64,000 nucleotides of DNA from Candidatus Villigracilis propinquus. GTDB lineage: Bacteria > Chloroflexota > Anaerolineae > Anaerolineales > Villigracilaceae. Below are positions 1 through 9,280 of the stretch, piece by piece. Location of the stretch: assembly GCA_016714565.1 (NCBI GenBank), contig JADKDM010000012.1:62001-126000 (forward strand), in the 5' to 3' direction. How positions within the stretch are numbered: the first letter of the stretch is position 1; every line of letters begins with the position of its first letter. A program made the translations under genes and the position numbers. Below the pieces are notes generated by a model. That model was not told the DNA's origin. It worked only from the letters and a program-made list of their open reading frames with translations, and ran no database searches.

Positions 1-56
1 CCATCCACAGCCATAAAGTCATGGAACTGCTTGCTTAGATCATTGGTTTCGATCAT
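1..56 (-). CDS. ABC transporter ATP-binding protein, N-terminal fragment
   Basis: Only the first 18 codons are inside the window. The reverse strand starts at an ATG at base 56 after an AGGAA-type ribosome binding site and reads MIETNDLSKQFHDFMAVDG, the usual opening of an ABC ATPase (first beta strands before the A-loop and Walker A). The rest, with the nucleotide-binding motifs, lies beyond the left edge. Substrate and partners cannot be told. The family call rests on N-terminal similarity alone. Confidence 0.6.
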   Translation of the reverse strand, partial: MIETNDLSKQFHDFMAVD

Positions 57-79
57 AGGGTTCCTCTTCGAGTGTCTCA

Positions 80-105
80 GTACAGCGACATGAATGTCGC
101 TGTAC
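80..105. repeat. Perfect short palindrome, intergenic
   Basis: Twelve-base arms GTACAGCGACAT and ATGTCGCTGTAC are separated by only GA. It lies between the start of the ABC gene and the end of lgt. The outer pattern TACA..GACAT...ATGTC..TGTA recurs in the palindrome at 38741-38772. No T-run follows, so a dispersed repeat or operator is more likely than a terminator. The remaining bases from 57 to 221 show nothing else recognisable. Confidence 0.6.
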
Positions 106-221
106 AAATCCTTTTCCATAAAAAGGAGAACTTTATTAGGTGAAACAAGAAATTAGAAGTTGGTCAATCCTATTTTATTACCCGCCATGCCTTCCCCTTC
201 TTCACAAAGACCTTACAATAC

Positions 222-1013
222 CTATGCAATCCGACGCCGCCAGAGCAGGCCGATCACTGCACAGGCAAAAAGCGCCGCAAAAAATATCTGATTCACATTC
301 CACCCATTGACCAGCGCCACATCAAGGCGCAGGAATTCGAGCGAAAAGCGGATCGCCGAATACACCGCGAGATAAGTCAGAAAAAGGTCGCCCATTCTTA
401 ATCGGTCTGCAAATCTGCGAGCAAGCCACAGCAGCAGGAACAGGTTCACAAAACTCAGCGCGGATTCATACGCAAATAGCGGATGATAAAAATGAACATT
501 CTCATACCCGCTCAAACGGCTGGCGGGGTCAATGAAGATTCCCCAAAACATGTCCGTGGGCAGGCCGTACAATTCCTGATTGAAATAATTCCCGATGCGC
601 CCGATGGCTTGCGCAAGAGCAAGGCCGGGAGCGAGCAGGTCCGCCAACAGCCAGAAAGGGATTTCGTTTTTGCGGGAGAAAAAATAGAGAACGAGCAGCC
701 CGCCGAGGATGGCGCCGGGGATTCCATAGCCCCCGATCCACAGGGAGAAGGCGTCCAATGCGTGGGTGAGATAATGACTGGTGGTCAGACCAAGCTCAAC
801 GGAGGAAAGAGGCGGGGTGAAGATATGCCAGAGGCGGGCGCCAATCATCCCTCCAATTATCAAAGGCAAAAAAAGGTAGTAGATCAGTTCGGGGTCATGC
901 CCGCGGCGTTTTGTCCGGTAGGCGGTCAGCAGCGCCCCTGCTGCAATGCCGAGTACAAGCAGAAAGCCATTCCAACGCATGAGCAAGGGACCGATATGAA
1001 AACCTTCGTTCAT
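222..1013 (-). CDS. lgt: Prolipoprotein diacylglyceryl transferase
   Basis: Membrane enzyme that moves a diacylglyceryl group from phosphatidylglycerol to the lipobox cysteine of prolipoproteins, the first step of lipoprotein maturation. The 263-residue protein has about seven membrane helices and the family signature at about residues 136-149 (AIGRIGNYFNQELYG), containing the conserved Arg, Asn and Glu. The length is typical. Its ATG overlaps the stop codon of the upstream phosphatidyltransferase gene by one base (TAATG), so the pair is probably translationally coupled. That is sensible, since Lgt consumes phosphatidylglycerol. Two copies of the next enzyme of the pathway, lspA, lie at 16.5-17.7 kb. 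Confidence 0.95.
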   Translation of the reverse strand: MNEGFHIGPLLMRWNGFLLVLGIAAGALLTAYRTKRRGHDPELIYYLFLPLIIGGMIGARLWHIFTPPLSSVELGLTTSHYLTHALDAFSLWIGGYGIPGAILGGLLVLYFFSRKNEIPFWLLADLLAPGLALAQAIGRIGNYFNQELYGLPTDMFWGIFIDPASRLSGYENVHFYHPLFAYESALSFVNLFLLLWLARRFADRLRMGDLFLTYLAVYSAIRFSLEFLRLDVALVNGWNVNQIFFAALFACAVIGLLWRRRIA

Positions 1014-1648
1014 TAGTGTAAATACTCTTTCTTCTCTTGCTTCGCTTTTTGCATTCGCTCACGCCCCTGCACTCGGACATGCAGAATACGCTGCAATGCG
1101 GTAATGTTCCCCAACACCGCGATCACAAGCGCCGCAATAAATGGCTGGTTGAAAACAAGCAATGGAATTAATACAAAATATCTTTCCACACGAGTGAGGA
1201 TGCCGACCTTCGCGGTAAATCCCAATCCCTCGGCGCGGGCTTTGACGTACGAGACGAGCACCGAGCCCGCCGCCGCGGCAAAGGAAACCATTACGCCGGG
1301 TTCGTCATTTTGCGAAAGAAAAAAATAAAGCAGCCCGGCAAAGGTGATAAGTTCGGCATAACGATCGCTGACAGAATCAACGAAGCCGCCGAAGTCACTG
1401 GGTTCGCCGCGCAGGCGCGCCATGGTTCCATCGAAGGCATCCACAAGCACGGAAGCCAGCAGCACAAATGCTCCTGTGGTCATCTTCCCCTGTGAAATAA
1501 AATACGCGCCAATGGATGTACCGACCAGCCCAAGCAACGTGATGGAGTTCGGAGTCAAACCAAGACGATTCAAAAACGCGCCAATCGGGTCGAGGATGCC
1601 TTTAAAGATAATTCTCAATCTATCGGTGAAAGTGGGTTTTGGATTCAT
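1013..1648 (-). CDS. CDP-alcohol phosphatidyltransferase family protein
   Basis: Integral membrane enzyme of phospholipid synthesis that transfers a phosphatidyl group from CDP-diacylglycerol to an alcohol. The 211-residue protein carries the complete family motif D-x2-D-G-x2-A-R-x8-G-x3-D-x3-D, beginning DAFDGTMAR at about residue 69. Several hydrophobic segments follow. The acceptor could be glycerol-3-phosphate (PgsA) or inositol-phosphate; the sequence alone does not decide. Overlap with lgt by one base suggests one transcript and a role in feeding phosphatidylglycerol to lipoprotein modification, but that is inference. Confidence 0.88.
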   Translation of the reverse strand: MNPKPTFTDRLRIIFKGILDPIGAFLNRLGLTPNSITLLGLVGTSIGAYFISQGKMTTGAFVLLASVLVDAFDGTMARLRGEPSDFGGFVDSVSDRYAELITFAGLLYFFLSQNDEPGVMVSFAAAAGSVLVSYVKARAEGLGFTAKVGILTRVERYFVLIPLLVFNQPFIAALVIAVLGNITALQRILHVRVQGRERMQKAKQEKKEYLH

Positions 1649-1760
1649 CGATTAACTCACAAGTTCCTTCCGAAATTTAAATTATGCTGCCACAGAGTTC
1701 ACTGAGGTTTTTGAGAAAATTTCCTTAAAACTCTTTTCTCTGTGATGGATGACTGGAGGG

Positions 1761-4037
1761 TTATTTCCCTTCAGAATTTCCCTCGTCTGAAAGATCATCC
1801 TCGCTAATGAGGACATCGCGCTCTTTGCCGCCGCCTTGAGAGGGTCCTACAACTCCCATTTCTTCCAGCTGATCGAGAAGCCGCGCAGCACGCGGATAGC
1901 CGACCCGCAGGCGGCGTTGAAGCAGAGACGCGGAAGCGCGCTGGCTGCTTCTCACAATGGAGATGGCTTGTTCCACCAAACCATCATCTTCGTTTTCGCC
2001 GGGTTCCTGCAGCAGTTTTTCCCACGGCGGGACGTCATCAGTTGAGTCCACGGTTTTCTGCCAATGGGAGATGATGCGCTCGATCTCCATATCGGTGATC
2101 ATCACACCTTGTGCGCGGACTGGGTTGCCTACTTCGGGGTTGAGGAAGAGCATGTCACCGCGGCCAAGCAGACTCTCTGCGCCGGTGTAGTCCAAAATAA
2201 CGCGGCTGTCGATACCGGATGCCACAGCGAACGCCAAACGCGCTGGGAAGTTGGCTTTGATGAGACCCGTCACCACATCGGTGGAGGGACGCTGGGTGGC
2301 GACGACGAGATGAATACCTGTGGCACGCGCCATCTGTGCAAGGCGGACGAGGTTATGCTCGGTCACATCCGGCGCAGACATCATCAGGTCGGCGAGTTCA
2401 TCGATCAGAACGACGATGCGTGGCAGGGCTTTGCCATCCACTTTGCGGGTTATTTTGCGGTTGTAGGAATCCAAGTCACGGGCATGGGCAGATTCGAGCA
2501 GGCGGTAGCGGTGTTCCATTTCAACGACCACCCAGCGCAGAACGCCTAAAATGCGCTCAAGGTTGGTTTCCACTTTGCCGTACAAATGCGGCAATCCGTT
2601 GAAGCGGATCAACTCCACCATTTTTGAGTCGATCATCACCATGCGCAGATCTTCGGGCGCGTTATTCATGGCAAGACAGGCGGCAATGGACGTGATACAC
2701 ACAGATTTACCGGAGCCGGTGGAGCCCGCGATGAGCACATGCGGCATACGGGCGAGGTCGGCGATCAACGGCTGGCCGGAGACGTCACGTCCCAATGCCA
2801 CGGTGAGCGGTGCGCCCACTTTGTAGAACGCATCGGACTCAAGCAATGTCTTCATGCGGACGACAGAACTGTGCGTGTTCGGGACTTCAATACCGACATA
2901 CGGCTTGCCCGGCACAGGCGCTTCGATACGCAATCGCTGGGCAGATAAGGCCAGGGCAATATCTTTTTCCAGTGAGGCGATCTGCGCCACGCGGACTTTC
3001 ATCTGCTGGGCGTCTTCTTCATCGGAGCCGGGCTTTTTGATGAAGCCGGGCTGCACGGCGAACTGTGTCACCGCAGGGCCGACACGATAGCCAATGACCG
3101 TAGCTGGGATGCCAAACTCAGAGAGGGTTTTCATGATGAGTCCGGCCGTCTGGTTGATGGTGCGCTCATCAGGACGGGCGGCGGTTTCAGCAAGCAGAAT
3201 GGTGAGCGGGGGCAGGTTTTCTCCACGCGGCATCTGCTTGATGGACTTCTCGTCCTTTTTGTTGGATGACTTTAATGAGGTACGGAATTCAGGTGGTAAG
3301 GGCTGCGCTTTCTTTTTAGGCGCGGCGTTTGTTGCAGGTTCAGCAGCCACAGGCTGTTGCTGTTCTTCCTGAACAGGAATGGGAGTGGCAACCACAACCG
3401 GCGGAGCTTCTCCGGCAAGATGTAAGAGCCAGGCTTCCAGTTTGGCCCATAAACCAAAGCCGGTTGCCACGGCAAGCGCCCACAAGATGAAGATGACAAG
3501 AGTACCGGGGATGGAGCCCATGTAACGCCACGCAAGAGTGGTGAGTCCCCAGCCAAGGCGTCCGCCGGCAAGGCCGGACTCTGCCAGGAACAGGTCATTG
3601 CCGCTCGAAGCAGCAAACAGGCCCAGGGTTAAGAGAGAGGCGAGTTCGATCGCGATGATGCGCCCCCAATGTACTTCGATCTCGTCGCGCCGAATCAGCG
3701 AATATCCGAAATATCCGATCCCCATCAAGATGAGCAGGCTACCCAACCCGAACCAGCGTGTAAGCCATGTGGTGAGGAAAACGAGAATGGCACCACTTAG
3801 AAAAGCTGCCCCGGTGTTTTGTACGGGCAGAGCGGCGGTTTGTTTGTAAACATATTCCAAAACGGCAAGCAAAGACATGAGCGCGAAAGCGGTCAGCGTA
3901 AGCCCGGCCAGATCGCGCAGGTAGCGCCCAAATAAAGAGTAGAAGCGATTGAACCTGTCGAGCCAATCGGTTTCAGAAGATGGGACATCTTCCATCTGGG
4001 CGTACTGTCTGTTGCGAGGGTTTGGGTTTTCAGACAT
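1761..4037 (-). CDS. ftsK: FtsK/SpoIIIE-type DNA translocase
   Basis: Septum-associated ATPase that pumps chromosomal DNA during division. The 758-residue protein has an N-terminal membrane region with about four helices (residues about 40-205), a short Pro/Ala/Gln-rich linker, and the motor. Walker A is GSTGSGKS (about residue 436), Walker B is IVVLIDELADLMM, and the ATQRPS motif follows. A C-terminal winged-helix gamma-like domain (residues about 685-745, QRRLRVGYPRAARLLD) would read KOPS-type polarity sequences. The linker is short compared with E. coli FtsK, as is common outside proteobacteria. It lies five bases downstream of the S1-domain gene. Confidence 0.95.
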   Translation of the reverse strand: MSENPNPRNRQYAQMEDVPSSETDWLDRFNRFYSLFGRYLRDLAGLTLTAFALMSLLAVLEYVYKQTAALPVQNTGAAFLSGAILVFLTTWLTRWFGLGSLLILMGIGYFGYSLIRRDEIEVHWGRIIAIELASLLTLGLFAASSGNDLFLAESGLAGGRLGWGLTTLAWRYMGSIPGTLVIFILWALAVATGFGLWAKLEAWLLHLAGEAPPVVVATPIPVQEEQQQPVAAEPATNAAPKKKAQPLPPEFRTSLKSSNKKDEKSIKQMPRGENLPPLTILLAETAARPDERTINQTAGLIMKTLSEFGIPATVIGYRVGPAVTQFAVQPGFIKKPGSDEEDAQQMKVRVAQIASLEKDIALALSAQRLRIEAPVPGKPYVGIEVPNTHSSVVRMKTLLESDAFYKVGAPLTVALGRDVSGQPLIADLARMPHVLIAGSTGSGKSVCITSIAACLAMNNAPEDLRMVMIDSKMVELIRFNGLPHLYGKVETNLERILGVLRWVVVEMEHRYRLLESAHARDLDSYNRKITRKVDGKALPRIVVLIDELADLMMSAPDVTEHNLVRLAQMARATGIHLVVATQRPSTDVVTGLIKANFPARLAFAVASGIDSRVILDYTGAESLLGRGDMLFLNPEVGNPVRAQGVMITDMEIERIISHWQKTVDSTDDVPPWEKLLQEPGENEDDGLVEQAISIVRSSQRASASLLQRRLRVGYPRAARLLDQLEEMGVVGPSQGGGKERDVLISEDDLSDEGNSEGK

Positions 4038-4042
4038 TCGGT

Positions 4043-5008
4043 TTATTCAAATTTCATGCTTAAGCCAAGGCGTTGATGCGGGGCATCTAAATGCAGAATG
4101 CGCACCTGAACCTGCTGGCCTTCGGAAAGGGTTTCGCGCAGGGGCTTGCCCTCAGCCTGTGGAATTTCAGAAACGTGAATAAGTCCTTCCACGCCGGCCT
4201 CGAGGCGGGCAAACGCGCCAAAGGAAAGCACGCTGGTGATCACGCCGTTTTGAGTGGAGCCTTCTGGGAATTCGGTGGTTGCCGTCAACCAGGGGTTCGG
4301 CAATAATCGTTTCAAACTTAAGGCAACGCGGCAGCGCTCGGGGGCAAGGTCCAGAACCTGCACGTCAATGGTGTTGCCCATCTTCACGATCTGGGAGGGA
4401 TGTGTCACCCTGCCCCAGGATAATTCGGAAATATGGATAAGACCTTCCACGCCGCCGAGGTCAATGAACACGCCAAAGTCTGTGATGTTGGTGACGACAC
4501 CCTGAACCCGCTGGCCTGCCTGCAAGGCATGAAATAATTCCGCGCGCTTGCCGGGTTCGGATTGCGCGGCGCGTTCAGAAAAGACCACACGCCCGTCTTC
4601 GGGCACACATTCGATGACTTTCAATTTCAATGACCGCCCCATATAGGTTTCAAGGTCGTGGTCACGTTCCGATATTTCGATCTTTCCTGCCAGATCCACC
4701 AGATGCGAGAACGGTACAAATCCGTATAATCCATCGCCTTCCACGAGCAGACCGCCACGGTTGTGTCCGGTAACAGTAAGATCGATGATCTGGTCACGCA
4801 TATATAGGTCTTTGACCTGCGTCCAGTTGGCTGTGACCTTTTTCTCCGGGGAGGATTGCTTCGCCTCATCACTTAACTGAGGCCTGTTCCCATCCGAACG
4901 AATGGGAGCCGACCCAGACGCGCGGCTCTCCTCCGCCAGCACAGATGCCCACCAGCCTTCATCTACTTCAGGAATCGGATTTTCATATTTTCTTTTTTGG
5001 CCAGTCAT
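4043..5008 (-). CDS. S1 RNA-binding domain protein, ribosomal protein S1-like
   Basis: The 321-residue protein has a charged, probably disordered N-terminus (1-65) followed by three S1/OB-fold repeats at about 66-148, 167-238 and 253-320. The second and third show the classical cores GVVTNITDFGVFIDLGGVEG and GVEGLIHVSE. Such proteins bind single-stranded RNA and, as RpsA, bring mRNA to the 30S subunit. Canonical S1 has four to six repeats, so this may be a short S1 or a separate RNA-binding factor. A strong AAGGAGG sits five bases before the ATG. It is followed closely by ftsK. Confidence 0.88.
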   Translation of the reverse strand: MTGQKRKYENPIPEVDEGWWASVLAEESRASGSAPIRSDGNRPQLSDEAKQSSPEKKVTANWTQVKDLYMRDQIIDLTVTGHNRGGLLVEGDGLYGFVPFSHLVDLAGKIEISERDHDLETYMGRSLKLKVIECVPEDGRVVFSERAAQSEPGKRAELFHALQAGQRVQGVVTNITDFGVFIDLGGVEGLIHISELSWGRVTHPSQIVKMGNTIDVQVLDLAPERCRVALSLKRLLPNPWLTATTEFPEGSTQNGVITSVLSFGAFARLEAGVEGLIHVSEIPQAEGKPLRETLSEGQQVQVRILHLDAPHQRLGLSMKFE

Positions 5009-5057
5009 AATGGCCTCCTTGTCTTACTTAATAAAATATGCGTAATGATACGCTTGT

Positions 5058-6968
5058 TCATTGATCCTGAAGGTTGGCTTCCATTTCGAGGATGGCCCTC
5101 GCAACGGCTTCCACTGCTACGCGCTGTTTCCGGTATAAATCCGCTTCAGACATGGCAAGGCGGGAGGCCACGTCGCGCACTTTTCGTCCCTCGATGAATT
5201 TCATTTCGAGGATATTGTACAGTATCCATTCAGTTGTGAATTTCCTGTCGCCCCGCGGCTTGACCTGATCCACCGCGCTGCGCAGCAGGGCGCGCAAAGC
5301 ATTGGCGGTATTGCCGTCATCTTTTTCGGCAAGGTCGCGCACCACTTGAAGTTTGATCAACGGATTATTGGTCAGTTTGGGGCCGCCCCAATAATGGGTC
5401 AACGCGTCTTTCACCCAATTGGCAAGGTCGGCTTCGTGCAGGGATGGTTCAACCAATAAACTGGCGCGCGTGTCGTATCGACCTGCCGCGCGCATGCGTT
5501 GAATCATTTCCACTTGCGGCTGGATATCTGCCAGGGAACGGAAAAAGCGCTGCTGCATTTGACGGTCTTCTAATGCAAGAGCGGCCCGTTCTGCAAGAAG
5601 CCACAAGGCTTCACGCTGTTCAGTTTCCATTTTATGATTTTCCGGCTTTGCCACGCCCAACAAACCAAGCAACGGAGGGAGTTCATCCTGATCCATGTCC
5701 GAAAGCCGGCGGCGGTACAGGGGCAGCACCCAGAAATTTCCCCATTGAAACTCGCGGCGGGTTTCGCCATTCACCTTTTCCATTGCCTCGGTCAGACTTT
5801 CCTGATCAAGCATGGTGCGGTTTCCCGCTACCACAATGGGAGATAAGGTCTCATCATCCAACGCGGCTACAAAAGCGGCAGGGGAACGTAGATGGTCACG
5901 CACAGCTGCCAGCACGGCTTCGAGGAATTGCTGCAAATCACCCTCGGTAAGCAGGCGCTCTTCAATGTTTTGAAGTAAGACCAGCTCAGTGCGGTCACGC
6001 CCGAAAAACAGCAAGCGCTCCCAAAGCGGGGCGGCAAAGGTGATGGCATGTTCAAGAAGCAGCACGGTCGCCACCATGGTAAAAGGGACAAAGGCGTTAT
6101 ACGGGGAGCCAAGCAGATCTCCACCGCGGCGCACAACGGTCATCAATGCAAGGGCTGCGGACGCAGTCACGGGTCCGCGCATGATCCATTTGAACAGGCG
6201 GCTCTTGATGACCCGATCCGGCCACGAAACGCCAAAGAAGGCCACGGAATACGCCATCAGAATCACCAACGCACCAACCAGGAGGTTAATAATCGTTGCC
6301 ACACCCCAAAATAGATATTGATGCTCGGCGGCAACACTATAACCAAATAAAAGATAAGGATAGGAACCAAGCGCCGGAGCTGTGGCACCAGCCATCAGGT
6401 ACAGCATGCGGCGGCGGCCGGAACGGGTCAACATTAAGCTGTAGGCGCGCGCAAAATTTATCCCTGCCCAAACCATCGACGAGATATAGAAGACAGTGAA
6501 TATTTCCGTCCAGATGGTGCGTAAAAGATAAGGTGCGGGTTTGCCATCCGGCACCATTGGGCCTAGTAAATATCCAAATGCAAGCAAAACGAGGAAAAAG
6601 GTTGAAACAACATACATCCCGCGTACGGCGATGCGCCTGCGTCCGCGGGACGGGCGCCCGGCTGTCACCAGCAACGCGTCTGAAAGATGAAGATAAGCCG
6701 CCGGAAGAAAAACAATACCGAACCACTGCAAGCGCAGAAACAACTCGATCGCATCAAGGGTCAGTGATTTATCCTGCAAGGCTTCGGCGGTAAAGACCAC
6801 CACCACGCAAAGCAAAATAATCGCGAATGAACGCGCAACCCTATCGCGCAAATTAAATGAAAGCGCATAGAGAAACAGCGAAAACGCTGTAATGGCGATC
6901 CCCGCCGTCAATATCTGGTTGAGCGTCTGGATCCCCGCCAGAAGTGGTGCCGACCAACCGTTAATCAT
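5058..6968 (-). CDS. Multi-pass membrane sensor with GAF-like region and C-terminal helix-turn-helix-like domain
   Basis: No precise family is recognised. The 636-residue protein starts with seven to eight hydrophobic helices (about residues 10-330, resembling the 7TM input region of sensor kinases). A soluble region (about 340-480) has the layout of a GAF domain. The conserved-looking end (about 510-636) contains TEWILYNILEMKFIEGRKV followed by RDVASRLAMSEADLYRKQR, which resembles a sigma- or LuxR-type helix-turn-helix. There is no H-box, HATPase, GGDEF or HD motif. A membrane-anchored one-component regulator is the simplest guess. A GGAAGGG precedes the ATG. Confidence 0.6.
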   Translation of the reverse strand: MINGWSAPLLAGIQTLNQILTAGIAITAFSLFLYALSFNLRDRVARSFAIILLCVVVVFTAEALQDKSLTLDAIELFLRLQWFGIVFLPAAYLHLSDALLVTAGRPSRGRRRIAVRGMYVVSTFFLVLLAFGYLLGPMVPDGKPAPYLLRTIWTEIFTVFYISSMVWAGINFARAYSLMLTRSGRRRMLYLMAGATAPALGSYPYLLFGYSVAAEHQYLFWGVATIINLLVGALVILMAYSVAFFGVSWPDRVIKSRLFKWIMRGPVTASAALALMTVVRRGGDLLGSPYNAFVPFTMVATVLLLEHAITFAAPLWERLLFFGRDRTELVLLQNIEERLLTEGDLQQFLEAVLAAVRDHLRSPAAFVAALDDETLSPIVVAGNRTMLDQESLTEAMEKVNGETRREFQWGNFWVLPLYRRRLSDMDQDELPPLLGLLGVAKPENHKMETEQREALWLLAERAALALEDRQMQQRFFRSLADIQPQVEMIQRMRAAGRYDTRASLLVEPSLHEADLANWVKDALTHYWGGPKLTNNPLIKLQVVRDLAEKDDGNTANALRALLRSAVDQVKPRGDRKFTTEWILYNILEMKFIEGRKVRDVASRLAMSEADLYRKQRVAVEAVARAILEMEANLQDQ

Positions 6969-7025
6969 ACAAACCCTTCCAATAAAAGATTCGCAGCAAC
7001 GAGATTAAAATTGTCGCTGTTTTTT

Positions 7026-7565
7026 TTATTTCAATGTCTTCGCAAAAAAGACGGCCACGTCTTGATTGATATAGTACTGGTCATTATACCCGCAGAATTC
7101 GTATCCAAATTTTTGGGCAAGGCGGATGGCCGGCAGATTTTTCGCCTGCATCTCCATGATCAAACGACGATGCGCTCTGGACGCCGCCCATTCCTGGCCG
7201 GCCGCCAACAGGGCTGATCCTACGCCTTTACGGCGGCTTGTCCCATTCACCACCAGGTCTGTCACCCACACCACTGAAGCTGTCCCCCGCTCCAAAAGAC
7301 AAATATACCCCACCGGATCCTGCCCGATAAAAGCCGTGTACATCATAGACTTCTTCACCCAATCATCTGCAAGGGAAAAGGGATTATGAGGATAGGACAC
7401 GGCAATCGTTCGCGGCAAGCGCACCTCTCGAAAGGTACCCGTCACCTGGGCATTCTCCCGCCTTAATTCCAATTGCCAGACCGAATCACTCTTAATGGAA
7501 TGATCAAACCCCATCAAACGGGAGAGATCGGTGGCAACAGTTGGGCGCATTTCAATTTCAGACAT
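7026..7565 (-). CDS. GNAT-family N-acetyltransferase
   Basis: The 179-residue protein has the GNAT core: a beta strand with VVWVTDLVVNGTSRRKGVGS, where RRKGVGSALL is the acetyl-CoA pyrophosphate-binding motif A (R-x-x-G-x-G/A), and a late NLPAIRLAQKFGYEFCGYND motif B with the typical AxxLYxKxGF-like signature. It would transfer acetyl from acetyl-CoA to an amine; the acceptor is unknown. It sits between two membrane-protein genes on the same strand. No substrate can be inferred from these neighbours. Confidence 0.85.
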   Translation of the reverse strand: MSEIEMRPTVATDLSRLMGFDHSIKSDSVWQLELRRENAQVTGTFREVRLPRTIAVSYPHNPFSLADDWVKKSMMYTAFIGQDPVGYICLLERGTASVVWVTDLVVNGTSRRKGVGSALLAAGQEWAASRAHRRLIMEMQAKNLPAIRLAQKFGYEFCGYNDQYYINQDVAVFFAKTLK

Positions 7566-7586
7566 ATACGATTTCCAGAAGAAAAA

Positions 7587-8264
7587 TTATTGTAAAGGGA
7601 CAACGCGAACCGGAACAATACAAGCCGGAAGGGTTTGCCCTTGATTATCGGTGACGACGAGACGCAATTGGTAATCGCCGGGGGTGAGGGCGGTGGCATC
7701 CCAACGCCCCAGGGAGCCGTCATTCACGATGGCCCGTCCGGCGGAAATGGTGGCCCAGGTATCACTGCCTGCTGAAGCCACTTCATATTTATAGAATCCA
7801 AAGTTGGGAATGTTCACGCTTCCCAGCAATTCGATGGCGCCTTTCACTTCGTCCCCGGGTGCGGGAAAAGTAATTACGATCTGTCCCTGTATGCATCCGG
7901 TTGCGCTGGCAGCCACTTGCGGAAGCTGTCCGGAGAACTGGGTCATCATCTCGGCGGAAAGTGTGCCGGTGGGCGTGGAGATCAAATCCAATGTGGGGGT
8001 GGTGAGAAACACATCCGCGGGAAGGCCAGGAATGATAAAGGTGGCCATGAAGAATTCGGCGCAAAACAAAATTACGATAAAGATCGAAATGATGGCAGAG
8101 CGGCCAAAACGACGGGAGGAGAATTCGCGTTCCAGGCTGTAGACGGCGATGCGCCATTCCTGCCATGAGCGCCACAACCAGCGAAATGCGAATAGAGCGC
8201 CGATTGCCAGCATGATATAGATCAGCACCTCGTAAGAGGCGAGGAACCTGTAGAATTCTGCCAT
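7587..8264 (-). CDS. Membrane-anchored protein with extracytoplasmic Ig-like domain, function unknown
   Basis: The 225-residue protein has two hydrophobic helices (about residues 12-30 and 57-80) with a basic cytoplasmic loop. An extracytoplasmic part of about 140 residues follows. Its second half (about 120-222) has the alternating pattern of an Ig/fibronectin-like beta sandwich: ITFPAPGDEVKGAIELLGSV, then FGFYKYEV and GDYQLRLVVTDNQG. Similar domains in Anaerolineae surface proteins describe 'add-on' modules of unknown role. Fourteen bases separate it from the purine nucleoside phosphorylase gene upstream, so co-transcription is likely. No enzymatic motif was seen. Confidence 0.7.
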   Translation of the reverse strand: MAEFYRFLASYEVLIYIMLAIGALFAFRWLWRSWQEWRIAVYSLEREFSSRRFGRSAIISIFIVILFCAEFFMATFIIPGLPADVFLTTPTLDLISTPTGTLSAEMMTQFSGQLPQVAASATGCIQGQIVITFPAPGDEVKGAIELLGSVNIPNFGFYKYEVASAGSDTWATISAGRAIVNDGSLGRWDATALTPGDYQLRLVVTDNQGQTLPACIVPVRVVPLQ

Positions 8265-8277
8265 TTGCGAAACTTAT

Positions 8278-9114
8278 TTACATCCCACGCAAAACACCAC
8301 GAACGATCTTCTCCACCTTGGGGGTGATGACATTGCCCGCTTCAATGACCTCTTCATGGGTTGTGATGGTAGAGCCATCAAGATTAGCTTTGTTGCTGAT
8401 GCCAGACAGGCCGAGCACACGCATATTTCCATGGCGGGCAATAATCACCTCCGGCACAGTGGACATGCCAACCGCATCCACGCCGGCATTTCGCAGAAAG
8501 CGCAGGTCGGCGGGGGATTCAAAGGAGGGGCCGCTTAATCCGGCGTATACGCCTTCGCGCAGGGTGATTCCATTTTCCTTTGCAACGCTGCGGGCAAGGT
8601 CGTTGTAGGCGCGATCGTAGGGCTGGCTCATATCCGGAAAGCGGGGGCCGATCTCATCGAGGTTGGGTCCCATGAGCGGGTTCAAGCCGGACATACCCAT
8701 GAGGTTGAGCTGGTCGGTGATGAGCATAACGTCACCCGGTTCGAAATTGGGATGTACGCCGCCCGCGGCATTGGTAACGATCATGGAGGGGATGCCCATG
8801 CGCTGCATTACGCGGACAGGGAGAGTCACCTGCCCCATGGTGTAACCCTCGTAATAGTGGATGCGTCCCTGCATGACGAGAACGGGCTTGCCTTCCAGTT
8901 CGCCAATGACAAAGCGGCCAACATGTCCGTGGACGGTTGAGACGGGGAAGTTGGGCAGGTCGCTATAAGCGATGTGAACTGCCTTTTGGACGGAATCAGC
9001 CAGGCCGTTAAGTCCGGAGCCGAGGATGATCCCGGCGATGGGCTGGATCGAAATCTTGTTTTGTATCGTTTGTGCGGTTTCGTCAATTTGTGCGAGGGAA
9101 ATATAATTTTGCAT
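8278..9114 (-). CDS. punA: Purine nucleoside phosphorylase, trimeric type
   Basis: Cytosolic salvage enzyme that cleaves inosine or guanosine with phosphate to the base and ribose-1-phosphate. The 278-residue length is typical of the trimeric (PNP-I, inosine-guanosine) class. Visible motifs are the phosphate loop GIILGSGLNG, the RIHYYEGY segment that binds phosphate and ribose, and VTNAAGGVHPNFEPGDVMLI, the family signature. The base-binding Glu is in GPSFESPAD and a conserved Asn in GISNKANLDG. It is the first gene of the minus-strand group and is divergent from the HD-GYP gene, with 166 bases between the two starts. Confidence 0.94.
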   Translation of the reverse strand: MQNYISLAQIDETAQTIQNKISIQPIAGIILGSGLNGLADSVQKAVHIAYSDLPNFPVSTVHGHVGRFVIGELEGKPVLVMQGRIHYYEGYTMGQVTLPVRVMQRMGIPSMIVTNAAGGVHPNFEPGDVMLITDQLNLMGMSGLNPLMGPNLDEIGPRFPDMSQPYDRAYNDLARSVAKENGITLREGVYAGLSGPSFESPADLRFLRNAGVDAVGMSTVPEVIIARHGNMRVLGLSGISNKANLDGSTITTHEEVIEAGNVITPKVEKIVRGVLRGM

Positions 9115-9250
9115 GTGTGATTACCTGTATCTGTTTTTTTACAAACAGGCGTACCCCCAATGTAAAAAGCCAATTTGCGTTCGGGATTATATCAGAAATC
9201 ATTAACGGCCTTTTCGCCGCATGATTTGGGGCAACAAAAGAGGTAGATAA

Positions 9251-9272
9251 ATTTTAGGTCTTATGCTATCCT
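9251..9272 (+). promoter_or_regulatory. Possible promoter giving a leaderless HD-GYP transcript
   Basis: A weak -35-like TAGATA and -10-like TATCCT are about 16-17 bases apart. The -10 ends eight bases before the ATG at 9281, and no purine-rich ribosome binding site is visible. If used, the transcript would start almost at the start codon. Each hexamer matches the consensus at only about four of six positions. Confidence 0.3.
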
Positions 9273-9280
9273 AATGCATC

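Noticed and set aside
7000..7025. Terminator on the plus strand before base 7026
   Set aside because: A CAGC-AAC/GTCGCTG stem with a T-run exists, but no plus-strand gene lies upstream and the stem has a mismatch.
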